Assembly: GCF_025144145.1 (NCBI RefSeq)
Contig: NZ_CP083547.1
Span: forward strand, 1 to 64,000
From: Leisingera sp. M658
Lineage (GTDB): Bacteria > Pseudomonadota > Alphaproteobacteria > Rhodobacterales > Rhodobacteraceae
Length of the DNA stretch: 64,000 nt
Reading direction: 5' to 3'
Shown: piece after piece, positions 43,380 through 51,754 of the stretch
Layout: each line of letters begins with the position of its first letter
Numbering within the stretch: the first letter of the stretch is position 1
Position numbers and translations under genes: made by a program
The notes under the pieces: model-generated
Seen by the model: only the letters and a program-made list of their open reading frames with translations
What the model was told of the DNA's origin: nothing
The model's database searches: none

Positions 43380-44875
43380 TCCACGGCCTCATCTGCGTCG
43401 TCGGCCAGATCAATCCAGATGGTTTTCAGCTGGGTGTACTGGTCGTGGGCATGAAGGGAATTGTCGCGGCCGCCAAAGCCCGACTGCTTGTAGCCCCCAA
43501 AAGGCGTGGAGATGTCGCCCTCGCCAAAGCTGTTCACCGTCACCGTGCCCGCCCGGATTGCCCGTGCACCGCGGATTGCCCGTTTGGCATTGGCGGTAAA
43601 GATCGACGCACAGAGGCCATAGTCCGTGTCATTGGCGATCCGGATGGCCTCGTCAAAACCGGAGACTTCGATCACCGACAGAACCGGGCCGAAAATCTCT
43701 TCGCGCGCCAGCACCGCATCATTGCCGGGCACCTCGACCACGGTGGCCTCAACAAAGGCGCCATCATGCGCCTTGCCGCCCAGCACCACGTTTTCCGCCT
43801 GATCCAGATAGCCGCAGACCTTGTCGAAATGCGCCGCTGAGACCAGCGCGCCCATGCGGACCTCCGGGTCCAGCGGATCGCCGATGTTCCACTGCTTGGC
43901 GTGATGCGCAATCCGCTCCAGCAGTTCACCCTTCACGTCCTTATGCACGATCAGGCGCGAGGAGGCCGAGCAGTTCTCACCCATGTTCCAAAACGCGCCG
44001 TTGACCACATGGGCGGCAACCCGGTCCAGGTTTTCGGCGTCATCCATGACAATGGCCGGGTTCTTGCCGCCCATCTCCAGCACCACTTCCTTGGCGTTGC
44101 TTTCCGCCGAATAAGACAGGAACCGCTTGCCGGTCACGGTGGAGCCGGTGAAGGACACCATGTCGATGTCCATGTGCCGCCCGATGGGTTCGCCCACATC
44201 TGCGCCGCCGCCGGGGACGATGTTCAAAACACCGCGCGGCAGGCCCGCCTCCATCGCCAGTTCCGCCAGGCGCAGCGCGGTCAGGGTGGTCTCCGCCGCA
44301 GGTTTCACCACCACCGAGCAGCCCGCGGCCAGCGCCGGGCCGATCTTCCACGCCAGCATCAAGAGCGGGAAGTTCCACGGCAGCACCAGGCCGACCACGC
44401 CGATGGGTTCACGCACCACCATGGCGATGTGATCGTCCGAGGCAGGCGCCACCTGGTCATAGATCTTGTCGATCGCCTCGGCGTGCCATTTGATGCAGTG
44501 GATGGTCTCCGGCACATCGACGGTTTCGCAGTCATAGATGGTCTTGCCGCTGTCGATGCTTTCCATCACCGCCAGTTCCCGCGCGTTGCGGGTCATCAGT
44601 TTGGCCAGCCGGATCAGCACGTCCTTGCGCTCCGACGGGTGCAGGCGCGACCAGCGCCCGTCGTCAAAGGCAGCGCGGGCCTTTTCAACTGCGAAATCAA
44701 CGTCCTCGGCGCTGCAGGCGGCGATATCTGCCAGCTTTGCGCCGGTTGCCGGGTTCACGGTCTCGAACGTGTTGCCCGAGGCCGCCGGGCGGAATTTACC
44801 GTCGATGAAGGCGCCGGTGGGCAGGGCCAGCCCTGCGGCGATGGATTTGTATTCGTCCTGGGTCAGCAATGTCAT
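43376..44875 (-). CDS. aldehyde dehydrogenase (PuuC / semialdehyde type)
   Basis: 499 residues. GLVLPWNFPLLMLAWKIGPALAAG, FTGSTVTGKRFL, base Glu in LEMGGKNP, nucleophile Cys in GENCSASSR, EEIFGPVLSV and PFGGYKQSGFGGRDNS. Of the gamma-glutamyl-aminobutyraldehyde/betaine-aldehyde group. Between a DapA-family gene (gap 3 bases) and the FAD-oxidoreductase gene (4-bp overlap). By analogy with hydroxyproline catabolism it could oxidise 2-oxoglutarate semialdehyde; specificity is not proven by sequence. Confidence 0.92.
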   Translation of the reverse strand: MTLLTQDEYKSIAAGLALPTGAFIDGKFRPAASGNTFETVNPATGAKLADIAACSAEDVDFAVEKARAAFDDGRWSRLHPSERKDVLIRLAKLMTRNARELAVMESIDSGKTIYDCETVDVPETIHCIKWHAEAIDKIYDQVAPASDDHIAMVVREPIGVVGLVLPWNFPLLMLAWKIGPALAAGCSVVVKPAAETTLTALRLAELAMEAGLPRGVLNIVPGGGADVGEPIGRHMDIDMVSFTGSTVTGKRFLSYSAESNAKEVVLEMGGKNPAIVMDDAENLDRVAAHVVNGAFWNMGENCSASSRLIVHKDVKGELLERIAHHAKQWNIGDPLDPEVRMGALVSAAHFDKVCGYLDQAENVVLGGKAHDGAFVEATVVEVPGNDAVLAREEIFGPVLSVIEVSGFDEAIRIANDTDYGLCASIFTANAKRAIRGARAIRAGTVTVNSFGEGDISTPFGGYKQSGFGGRDNSLHAHDQYTQLKTIWIDLADDADEAVD

Positions 44876-44878
44876 GGC

Positions 44879-45796
44879 TCAGCCCTCCGCCTGAATGTCG
44901 GCAATTTTCTGTTTCAGCACCCGCACAACCTGTTCCAATGCGCGTTTGTCGTCCTTGTTCAGCCCTTTCAGCGGAGCGCGCATGGCGCCGGCCGCAATGC
45001 CGTTCAGGGTGACGCCGTGTTTGATGGTCTGGATGAACTTGCCGCCCTGTTCCAGCACATGCATCAACGGCATCATTGCCGACATGATGCGGCGGCCCTT
45101 GGTGTAATTGCCCTCCACCACGCAGGCGTTATACAGCGCCACATGTTCCGCAGGCAGGAAGTTCGACCCGCCGCAGACCCAGAACGGCGCGCCCCAGGCA
45201 AAGAATTCCAGCGCCTGATCGTCCATGCCGCAGCCCAGCTGGATATGCGGATAGTCCCGCGCCAGCAGATGCACCCGGTTGATATCGCCCGAGCTTTCCT
45301 TGATGCCGCAGAAGTTGCGGCTGCGGCCCACCCGGTCCAGGAACTCCTCGCCCATCATGGTGCCGGTGCGGTGCGGGTAGTTGTACAGCATCACCGGCAG
45401 ATCGGCGGCCTTGTCGATGGCCAGCGCATTCAGCGCGTTTTCGCGGTCGGTCGGGACCGAATAGGGCGGCGAGGCCAGCAGGATACTGTCGGCGCCGATT
45501 TCTTTGGCACCTTGCGCCAGGGCGATGGAGTCGCTGGTCAGCATTGCGCCGGTGCCGACAACCAAGGGCAGCCGGCCTTTGAGCCGTTCATGGGTGAACT
45601 TTGCCAGCTCCAGCCGTTCCTCGACGGTCTGGGCATAGTTTTCACCGGTCGAGCCGCCGGAGATCAGGCCATGCACGCCGTTTTCAACCAGATATTCGAT
45701 CACCTCGGCCAGCGCGTCCCAATTGACGCTGCCATCCTCGAAATGGGGGGTCACCACGGGGGTGTAGATCCCATTGAAACTAAACAGGGGGGTCAT
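44879..45796 (-). CDS. dihydrodipicolinate synthase (DapA) family lyase/deaminase
   Basis: A 305-residue class I aldolase-type barrel. Motifs: GLISGGSTGENYAQTVEERLEL, catalytic Tyr in MLYNYPHRTG, Schiff-base Lys in CGIKESSGDINRV. The family includes the 1-pyrroline-4-hydroxy-2-carboxylate deaminase of hydroxyproline degradation. That is the attractive call here, next to an FAD amino-acid oxidoreductase, a semialdehyde-type ALDH and a HpbD-like epimerase. True dihydrodipicolinate synthase is less likely from context. Start at 45796 (MTPLFSFNGI) after GAGGACC; the longer frame from 45964 is not credible. Confidence 0.88.
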   Translation of the reverse strand: MTPLFSFNGIYTPVVTPHFEDGSVNWDALAEVIEYLVENGVHGLISGGSTGENYAQTVEERLELAKFTHERLKGRLPLVVGTGAMLTSDSIALAQGAKEIGADSILLASPPYSVPTDRENALNALAIDKAADLPVMLYNYPHRTGTMMGEEFLDRVGRSRNFCGIKESSGDINRVHLLARDYPHIQLGCGMDDQALEFFAWGAPFWVCGGSNFLPAEHVALYNACVVEGNYTKGRRIMSAMMPLMHVLEQGGKFIQTIKHGVTLNGIAAGAMRAPLKGLNKDDKRALEQVVRVLKQKIADIQAEG

Positions 45797-45806
45797 TCGG
45801 GGTCCT

Positions 45807-46517
45807 CTATGCAGGGGTTTTGCGTGCGACAGTGCCCAGCGGCACATCAAGTCCGGCAGGCATGACAAACAGCTCGATCCGGTCGCGTGACAGGTTCCAG
45901 TGATCAATCGCCAGCTGGGCTGCCGCTGCCTCGTCGCCCGTCTCAATCGCGGCAATGATGGCATCGTGCTGGGCGCTGGCTTCCGAGACGTTTTCGGCCA
46001 TCTCGGGGCTTTGCGGCCGGTAAAAGGTCATCGAGATACGGGCGTGATCAATCAGCAGCCGCTGAAACGAGGGCAGCAGATAGATGTTGTCCGCCATTTC
46101 GCCGGTCACTTCGTGAAAGCGGTTGTTGGCCATCGCCCGCTCAGCGCTGGAGCCGCTGCGCAGGGCGGCCTTGAAGTCCTCCTGCGCGGCCTTCAGCACC
46201 TCGATCTGTGCGGGTGTTGCGTGTTTCGCCGCCAGCTGCAGCACCGCGCCATAGATCATTGGCGCCGCCAGAAAGAAATCGCGCAGGGTCATATGCGACA
46301 TTTCGCTGACCCGGGCACCGCGGTTTTCGCGCAGATCCACATAGCCTTCGCCTGCCAGCTGGCGCAGCGCTTCGCGCAAGGGGGTGCGCGACAGGCCGGT
46401 GTCCTCGGACAGTTTCGCCTCGTCCAGATCAGCGCCGGGGCGCAGCTCCAGCGTCATGATGGCCGCCTTGAGACGGCTGTGCAGCTCTGCCTTGCGGGTC
46501 TTGGAGGCGTCTTTCAT
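45807..46517 (-). CDS. GntR-family (FCD) transcriptional regulator
   Basis: 236 residues with an N-terminal winged helix (LHSRLKAAIMTLELRPGADLDEAKLSEDTGLSRTPLREALRQLAGEGYVDL) and an FCD domain (NNRFHEVTGEMADN, ASAQHDAIIAAIETGDEAAAAQLAIDHW with His metal positions). First gene of the minus-strand operon with the DapA, ALDH and FAD genes, so it is autoregulated with them. Start at 46517 follows AGGAGAG. Two GTACA-type sites upstream (46591-46620) are likely operators. Inducer probably a pathway intermediate. Confidence 0.92.
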   Translation of the reverse strand: MKDASKTRKAELHSRLKAAIMTLELRPGADLDEAKLSEDTGLSRTPLREALRQLAGEGYVDLRENRGARVSEMSHMTLRDFFLAAPMIYGAVLQLAAKHATPAQIEVLKAAQEDFKAALRSGSSAERAMANNRFHEVTGEMADNIYLLPSFQRLLIDHARISMTFYRPQSPEMAENVSEASAQHDAIIAAIETGDEAAAAQLAIDHWNLSRDRIELFVMPAGLDVPLGTVARKTPA

Positions 46518-46590
46518 GGGGGTCTCTCCTGCCGCTGATGCGGGTGGGATTCTTCGGTTCGCGGTCTCTATGGCATGACTATATGCGTCC

Positions 46591-46620
46591 TGTACAGAAA
46601 AAATACATATTGTGTACACA
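46591..46620. promoter_or_regulatory. paired TGTACA-type operator upstream of GntR operon
   Basis: TGTACAGAAAAAATACA starts at 46591 and TGTACACAGAAAAAATGT at 46613, a repeated unit 22 bp apart. The second includes the perfect palindrome TGTGTACACA (46611-46620). TGT..ACA sites fit FadR-subfamily GntR proteins. It lies between the divergent GntR (46517) and GlxA-type (46765) genes. Confidence 0.65.
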
Positions 46621-46764
46621 GAAAAAATGTGGTGTGTGCAATGCGCGGGCGCTTCGCGCTGTGCAGCGGCTTGCGGTGACCGGGGCAGGGGGCTTAGCCT
46701 GACCCGACCGCAGGGCTGTGTTGCACAAAGCGGTCCCGCGTGGTTCTTGTCAGGCGGTCACACC

Positions 46765-47715
46765 ATGTCCAACACCCAGCATTTTGCCTTTCTTCTGGTT
46801 GAGGAATTCTCGCATCTCGCCTTTTCCTGCGCGGTTGAACCCCTGCGCATCGCCAATCTGGTCAGCGGGCAGGGCTTGTATGACTGGTCCTTCGGATCAG
46901 AGAACGGCGCGACCGCGACCTGTTCCAATGGCTCGGTGACGCTGGTGCATTACGGCTTTGATGCGATCCCGAAATGCCACCAGCTGTTTGCCCTGTCCGG
47001 CATCCATATGCGCAACCATGTGACCAAGCCGCTGCTGGCAGCCTTGCGGCGCGAACGGGCGCGGGGCACGCGGATCGGCGCCTTGTGTTCCGGCGCCTGG
47101 GTGCTGGCCGAGGCCGGGTTTCTGAATGGCATGCAGGCGGCGATCCACTGGGAATACCACGACAGTTTCATGGAAGGTTTCCCGGAGGTGAACCTGGTGC
47201 GCAGCGTCTTTGTCGCCGATGAAAAGCACATGACCGCCTCGGGCGGCACCGCCACGGCGGATCTGATGCTGCATCTGATCGAACGCGATCACGGCTATGA
47301 TCTGGCGGTCGCGGTGGCGGACCAGATGGTTTACAACGCAGTGCGCAATGCCACCGCCGAGCAGAAGGTTTCGCTGCAATCGCGCAACGGTATGCGCAAC
47401 CGGCATCTGGCGCGGGCGATCCAGATGATGCACGACCATATCAGCGATCCGATCTCGCCGGCGCTGATTGCCGAGGATATTGGTATCTCAACCCGCCAGC
47501 TGGAACGGCTGTTCGGCAAGTATCTGAACACCTCGCCCAAGAAATATTCAATGGAGATGCGGTTGGAGCGCGCCCGCAATCTGCTGATCCAGACCGAGTC
47601 TTCGGTGACCGAGGTGGCGTTGTCCTGCGGGTTTGACAGTCCGGGGCATTTTTCAAGGGTGTACAAGGCGGCCTTTAACGTGACGCCAATGCTGCAACGG
47701 GGCCGGATCGATTAG
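46765..47715 (+). CDS. GlxA/CdhR-type AraC-family regulator
   Basis: A 316-residue regulator with an N-terminal DJ-1/PfpI-like domain (MSNTQHFAFLLVEEFSHLAFSCAVEPLRIAN; GALCSGAWVLAEAGFLNGMQAAIHWEYH) and a C-terminal AraC HTH (ALIAEDIGISTRQLERLFGKYLNTSPKKY; TEVALSCGFDSPGHFSRVYKAAF). This type commonly governs carnitine, glycine-betaine (GbdR) and choline catabolism, consistent with the surrounding betaine-type genes. Start at 46765; the longer frame from 46612 starts in the operator of the divergent GntR gene and has no homology. It is intact, unlike the GlxA-type gene at 1740. Confidence 0.9.
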   Translation: MSNTQHFAFLLVEEFSHLAFSCAVEPLRIANLVSGQGLYDWSFGSENGATATCSNGSVTLVHYGFDAIPKCHQLFALSGIHMRNHVTKPLLAALRRERARGTRIGALCSGAWVLAEAGFLNGMQAAIHWEYHDSFMEGFPEVNLVRSVFVADEKHMTASGGTATADLMLHLIERDHGYDLAVAVADQMVYNAVRNATAEQKVSLQSRNGMRNRHLARAIQMMHDHISDPISPALIAEDIGISTRQLERLFGKYLNTSPKKYSMEMRLERARNLLIQTESSVTEVALSCGFDSPGHFSRVYKAAFNVTPMLQRGRID

Positions 47716-47759
47716 CGGCGCCTGAAATTTCCGGTCTGGCCTTCAAAGATGTTTTCCTC

Positions 47760-47780
47760 ATATTGAAATGAAACCCTCTC
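47760..47780 (+). promoter_or_regulatory. ATATTGA-N7-CCCTCTC motif upstream of LysR gene
   Basis: ATATTGA at 47760-47766 and CCCTCTC at 47774-47780. The same two blocks with identical spacing occur at 48743-48763 before the Rieske gene. Possibly the binding or promoter element of the LysR/GcvA-type regulator; it lies 27 bases before that gene. Confidence 0.5.
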
Positions 47781-47807
47781 ATCCGAGCCGCATGCCAGGA
47801 GCCGCAG

Positions 47808-48722
47808 ATGTCCCGCCGCCATTACAGCCTGCCGCCGTTGACCACCCTGGCCGCGTTCGAGGCTGCCGCCCGCCATCTCAGCTTTAAAAACGCCGCGCAG
47901 GAGCTGTCCGTTACCCCCGGCGCCGTCAGCCATCAGGTCAAGGCGCTGGAGGCGGAACTGCAGGTGCCGCTGTTCCAGCGCAAGCATCGCGGGGTGGAGC
48001 TGACGGAGGAAGGCGAGGCGTTGTTTGATACGCTGGCGACGTCCTTCTCAAAAATCTCACTCAGCCTGAAAACCATCCGCGACCGCCATACCGGCGACAC
48101 CGTGACGATTGGTTCCACCTCGGCTGTGGCGTCGCTGTGGCTGTCACCCTCAGTGGTGCGGTTCTGGCGGCGGCATCCGGATGTGAACGTCAACCAGATC
48201 GTCAACGACCGGCCCTTGCGCAGCATGCCCGACGTGGATTTTTACATCCGCTACGGGCGCGAGCGCGACACAAGGCTGCAACAGACCGAATTGTACCGCG
48301 ACCACCTGGTGCCGGTGGGTAACCGGGAATTGGCTGAAAAGCTGACCGGCTGCCCGCTGGAGGAGCTGGCGCAGCAACGGCTGCTGCATCTGGAATCCGA
48401 CGACAAAAGCTGGACCACCTGGGCCGACTGGTTCCAGCAGCAGGGCTATGACGGCCCGATTGCACCGGGGGTGCGGGTCAACAACTACTCGGTCGCGCTG
48501 CAAGCAGCACAGGACGGAACCGGGCTGGCGCTGGGATGGCAGCGCCTGCTGAACCCTTTGCTGACCACGGGCCAGCTGGTGCCGATCGGCCCGCATGTGC
48601 TGGCCGCCCCGCACGGGTTCCATCTGGTGGGCCGCCCGGATGCAGAAATGTCGGAATCCGCCCGGTTGCTTCGCAATTGGGTGATTGACGAGCTGAGTCA
48701 CGCCTCAGATGAATCCAGCTAA
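47808..48722 (+). CDS. LysR-family regulator, GcvA type
   Basis: 304 residues. N-terminal HTH LPPLTTLAAFEAAARHLSFKNAAQELSVTPGAVSHQVKALEAELQVPLFQRKHRGVELTEEG is the GcvA-like group. The substrate domain holds TIGSTSAVASLWLSPSVVRFWRRHPDV and NNYSVALQAAQDGTGLALGW. It directly precedes, in the same direction, the Rieske oxygenase and ALDH genes, and shares an upstream motif with them (47760 and 48743). GcvA-type regulators of this sort often control betaine demethylation genes. Start at 47808. Confidence 0.92.
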   Translation: MSRRHYSLPPLTTLAAFEAAARHLSFKNAAQELSVTPGAVSHQVKALEAELQVPLFQRKHRGVELTEEGEALFDTLATSFSKISLSLKTIRDRHTGDTVTIGSTSAVASLWLSPSVVRFWRRHPDVNVNQIVNDRPLRSMPDVDFYIRYGRERDTRLQQTELYRDHLVPVGNRELAEKLTGCPLEELAQQRLLHLESDDKSWTTWADWFQQQGYDGPIAPGVRVNNYSVALQAAQDGTGLALGWQRLLNPLLTTGQLVPIGPHVLAAPHGFHLVGRPDAEMSESARLLRNWVIDELSHASDESS

Positions 48723-48742
48723 GGTCAGCGCGAAGATTTCTG

Positions 48743-48763
48743 ATATTGAGTGAATCCCCTCTC
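48743..48763 (+). promoter_or_regulatory. ATATTGA-N7-CCCTCTC motif upstream of Rieske gene
   Basis: ATATTGA at 48743-48749 and CCCTCTC at 48757-48763, matching the copy at 47760 in sequence and spacing. It lies 55 bases before the Rieske start. It suggests shared control with the LysR gene. Confidence 0.5.
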
Positions 48764-48817
48764 TCCTTTCAATGGCGCACAACGCGCACATCTTTACCCA
48801 GGTTTGGAGAGACCCAG

Positions 48818-49972
48818 ATGAATAAGCATGACTCGCTTGCCCCGGTGATGGCTCCGGTCAACGTGGCCAACGGCCTGCCGAACGCCCATTACATCGACCC
48901 CGCTGTCTTTGCCGAAGAAAAACGCTCGGTGCTGTTTGCCAATTGGTCCGGCATCGGCTTTGGCAAGGATGTGCCGGAACCAGGGTACGCCAAGCCGGTG
49001 GATTTTCTGGGCATGCCGCTGCTGATCGTGCGCGACAATGATGGTGAAGTCGGCGTGTTTCAGAACACCTGCCGCCACCGCGGCATGATCCTGGTTGAAA
49101 AACCCGGCAAGATCCGCGGTGCCATCCGCTGCCCCTACCACAGCTGGTGCTATGGCCTGAACGGCCGTCTGGTCTCAACCCCGCATGTCGGCGGCCCCGG
49201 CAACAACAAACATGAAGATATCAAGCTGGACGAGCTGGGCCTGGTGCGCATCCGTTCTTACGTCTGGCGCGACGTGATCTTTGCCAATGTCGACGGCAAC
49301 GCGCCCGCGTTTGAGGACGCCCACGCGGGCCTGCTGGAACGCTGGAAAGAATTCGAGACCCCGGTGCATCACGGCGGCGAAACCTCGGGCTTTCAGCTGG
49401 AGGTCAAAACCAACTGGAAACTGGCGGTTGAGAACTACTGCGAAAGCTATCACCTGCCATGGGTGCATCCGGGGTTGAACAGCTATTCCCGTCTGGAAGA
49501 CCATTACAACATCGAGGTGCCGGGGCATTATTCCGGCCAGGGCACCCTGGTGTACCGCCAGATGAAGGGCGAAGACGGCAAGATGTTCCCGGATTTCGAG
49601 GGGCTGTCCAGCAAATGGGACGAAGGCGGCGAATATGTGGCCGTTTACCCGAACGTGCTTCTGGGCGTTCAGCGCGACCATGCCTTTGCGATCATCCTTG
49701 AGCCGGTCGACACCGAAAACACGGTGGAGCATATCGAGTTGTATTACGCCAAATCCGCCGACGACACGCCGGATCTTGAGCAGCTGCGCGATGAGAACGC
49801 CAAGCTGTGGAAGACCGTGTTCGAGGAAGACGTCTTTGTCGTCGAGGGCATGCAGAAGGGCCGCCATGGCGAGCTGTTTGACGGCGGGCGCTTTTCGCCG
49901 GCGATGGACGGGCCAACCCACAACTTCCACGCCTGGGTGGCCGGTCAGGTGACCAAGGGCCGCGCGGCATGA
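48818..49972 (+). CDS. Rieske non-haem iron oxygenase, betaine-demethylase-like (Stc2/GbcA group)
   Basis: A 384-residue alpha subunit of an aromatic-ring-hydroxylating-type oxygenase; the group includes stachydrine (proline betaine) and glycine-betaine demethylases. Rieske ligands are Cys85-His87 (CRHRGMILVEKPG) and Cys105-His108 (CPYHSWCYGLNG). The mononuclear iron site is ENYCESYHLPWVH, with His212 and His217. Start at 48818 follows GGAGAG. No ferredoxin-reductase partner is encoded in the window. Its stop overlaps the following ALDH gene (ATGA). Context with the HpbD-like and MttB-like genes supports N-demethylation, which releases formaldehyde. Confidence 0.88.
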   Translation: MNKHDSLAPVMAPVNVANGLPNAHYIDPAVFAEEKRSVLFANWSGIGFGKDVPEPGYAKPVDFLGMPLLIVRDNDGEVGVFQNTCRHRGMILVEKPGKIRGAIRCPYHSWCYGLNGRLVSTPHVGGPGNNKHEDIKLDELGLVRIRSYVWRDVIFANVDGNAPAFEDAHAGLLERWKEFETPVHHGGETSGFQLEVKTNWKLAVENYCESYHLPWVHPGLNSYSRLEDHYNIEVPGHYSGQGTLVYRQMKGEDGKMFPDFEGLSSKWDEGGEYVAVYPNVLLGVQRDHAFAIILEPVDTENTVEHIELYYAKSADDTPDLEQLRDENAKLWKTVFEEDVFVVEGMQKGRHGELFDGGRFSPAMDGPTHNFHAWVAGQVTKGRAA

Positions 49973-51420
49973 GCTCTTTTCTGAACGACGGTCTGGCCAG
50001 GAATTTCCTGGCCGGTGCCTGGGTTGAAGGCGACGCCGGTAAACGTATCGCCGTTGAGGATCCCGGCAATGGCAGCCATGTGGCGGATTGCGCGCTGGCG
50101 GGCGAGGAGAGCCTGGCCCGCGCGCTGGAGGCAGCACGTGCCAGTTTCGAGCGCGGCGATCTGGCTGCCATGAAGCCCGCCAAACGCGGCCAGCTGATGC
50201 AGCGCATCGCCGCTGAAATCCGGGGCATTGCGGACGAGGGCGCAGAGCTTTTGTGCCGCGAAAGCGGCAAGAGCCTGAGTGCTGCCCATGACGAATTCGA
50301 AGAGGCCGCGCAGTATTTTGAATATTACGGCGGCATGGCCGACAAGATCGAAGGCAAGTCGATCCCGCTTGGCCCTGATTACGCTGATTTTACGGTCTAT
50401 GAGCCTTACGGCGTCTCTGCCCAGATCGTGCCATGGAACTTCCCGGTGTCGATTGCGGCACGCTCGCTGGCGCCTGCGATGGCGGCGGGCAATTCGGTGA
50501 TTATTAAGTCGCCGGAACTGGACCCGATGGCGCTGGCGATGCTGGGCGTCGCATTGGAACGCGCGGATGTCCCCGCAGGGACAGTTTCCATTTTGAACGG
50601 CATCGGTGCAGACCTTGGCGCGCGGCTGGTGGAAAGCAGCCAAATCGACCAGATTGTCTTCACTGGCTCGGTCCCGACCGGTCAGGCGATCCTGCGCGCG
50701 GCTGCCAATCCGGTGACACCCGCGCTGATGGAGCTGGGCGGAAAATCCGCCGCAGTTGCGTTTGAGGATGCCAATCTCGACACGCTGATGTCCAGCTTGC
50801 AAAGCGGTATCTTCTACAACGCCGGTCAGGTCTGTTCCGCCATGTCGCGGGTGCTGGTGCACCGCTCGATCTATGACGAGGCGATTGAGCGCGCCGCCGC
50901 ACTGGCAAATGGCCTCAGCGTCGGCCACGGGCTGGAAAACCCCGGCCTGACCCCGGTGATATCTGCCCGCCAGCTGGACGGCATCGAAACCCTGGTCGCC
51001 ACCGCCCGTCAAAGCGGTGCCCGTGCGGCTTCGGGCGGGGCACGGCTGGAGCGGGAGGGCTACTTTATGGCGCCGACCATTCTGGCGGATGTGGATCCAG
51101 CAACCCGTGTCGCGCAGGAAGAGATCTTTGGCCCCGTCACCTGCTTCACCCCGTTTGATACCGAAGCCGAAGCCATCGCGATGGCCAATGGCACAGATTT
51201 CGGACTGGTCGCCGGTGTCTTCACCCGCGATCTGGCGCGGGCGCATCGCGTCGCCAACCGTCTGCGCGCGGGGCAGGTGTTTGTGAACGAATGGTTCGCG
51301 GGCGGCATCTCGACACCGTTCGGCGGCGTTGGCAAATCGGGCTTTGGCCGTGAAAAGGGATTGGAGGCGCTTTACAATTATGTGCGCACCAAGAACATCG
51401 CAATCTCGCTGAAGGGCTGA
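49969..51420 (+). CDS. aldehyde dehydrogenase, NAD+-dependent
   Basis: 483 residues. QIVPWNFPVSIAARSLAPAMAAGN, FTGSVPTGQAIL, base Glu in LMELGGKSAAVAFEDAN, nucleophile Cys in NAGQVCSAMSRV, EEIFGPVTCF, and FGGVGKSGFGREKG. Its ATG overlaps the Rieske stop by four bases, so the two are co-translated. It may oxidise an aldehyde formed by the demethylase, or a betaine/semialdehyde further down. Third intact ALDH of the window; the three differ clearly in sequence, so they are not recent copies. Confidence 0.92.
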   Translation: MSSFLNDGLARNFLAGAWVEGDAGKRIAVEDPGNGSHVADCALAGEESLARALEAARASFERGDLAAMKPAKRGQLMQRIAAEIRGIADEGAELLCRESGKSLSAAHDEFEEAAQYFEYYGGMADKIEGKSIPLGPDYADFTVYEPYGVSAQIVPWNFPVSIAARSLAPAMAAGNSVIIKSPELDPMALAMLGVALERADVPAGTVSILNGIGADLGARLVESSQIDQIVFTGSVPTGQAILRAAANPVTPALMELGGKSAAVAFEDANLDTLMSSLQSGIFYNAGQVCSAMSRVLVHRSIYDEAIERAAALANGLSVGHGLENPGLTPVISARQLDGIETLVATARQSGARAASGGARLEREGYFMAPTILADVDPATRVAQEEIFGPVTCFTPFDTEAEAIAMANGTDFGLVAGVFTRDLARAHRVANRLRAGQVFVNEWFAGGISTPFGGVGKSGFGREKGLEALYNYVRTKNIAISLKG

Positions 51421-51423
51421 GGG

Positions 51424-51663
51424 ATGGAGCGTGCAGACCTCAACCGCGCGCTTTTGCAGGCGCATGATGATAAGGACAATGCAGAGCTGGTCCGGCTGTA
51501 TACGCTGGCCGGGGACAGGGCTGAGGAGGCCGGCAATATCGACGCCGCCTGTTTCTACCTGACCCATGCCTTTGTCTTTGCGCTGGAAGCGGGTCTGCCG
51601 GAAGCCAGGGAACTGAACCGCCGCCTGGCGGAACGGGGCCGGGCGCATCCGCTGGATCTGTGA
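51424..51663 (+). CDS. small helical hypothetical protein (79 residues)
   Basis: MERADLNRALLQAHDDKDNA start, charged and helix-rich, with a TPR-like pattern (AELVRLYTLAGDRAEEAGNIDAACFYLTHAFVFALEAG): two antiparallel helices with small residues at the packing positions. It begins three bases after the ALDH stop with GAGGG directly upstream, so it belongs to the Rieske-ALDH operon. I do not recognise a named family. It may be an adaptor or stability factor for one of the oxygenase components; this is a guess. Confidence 0.7.
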   Translation: MERADLNRALLQAHDDKDNAELVRLYTLAGDRAEEAGNIDAACFYLTHAFVFALEAGLPEARELNRRLAERGRAHPLDL

Positions 51664-51706
51664 CACAGGTTTCAGGGTGTTGTCCCCACGGGGACAGCAG
51701 CCTGTT

Positions 51707-51740
51707 TGGCCGGCAGGGGAGGGCCGGCCAGTTTTATTTC
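51707..51740 (+). terminator. hairpin with T-rich tail after the 79-residue gene
   Basis: TGGCCGGC (51707-51714) pairs with GCCGGCCA (51723-51730), loop of eight, followed by GTTTTATTTC. It lies 44 bases past the small gene. An intrinsic terminator or attenuator before the quinone-reductase-like gene. A smaller dyad, TGTCCCC-AC-GGGGACA, lies at 51681-51696. Confidence 0.6.
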
Positions 51741-51754
51741 AGGGAGAGACACTC

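Noticed and set aside
43901-45865. 654-residue plus-strand ORF opposite the ALDH and DapA-family genes
   Set aside because: Antisense frame, no homology; both minus-strand genes are well supported.
49945-51666. 573-residue minus-strand ORF opposite the ALDH and 79-residue genes
   Set aside because: Antisense shadow; plus-strand ALDH motifs are complete.
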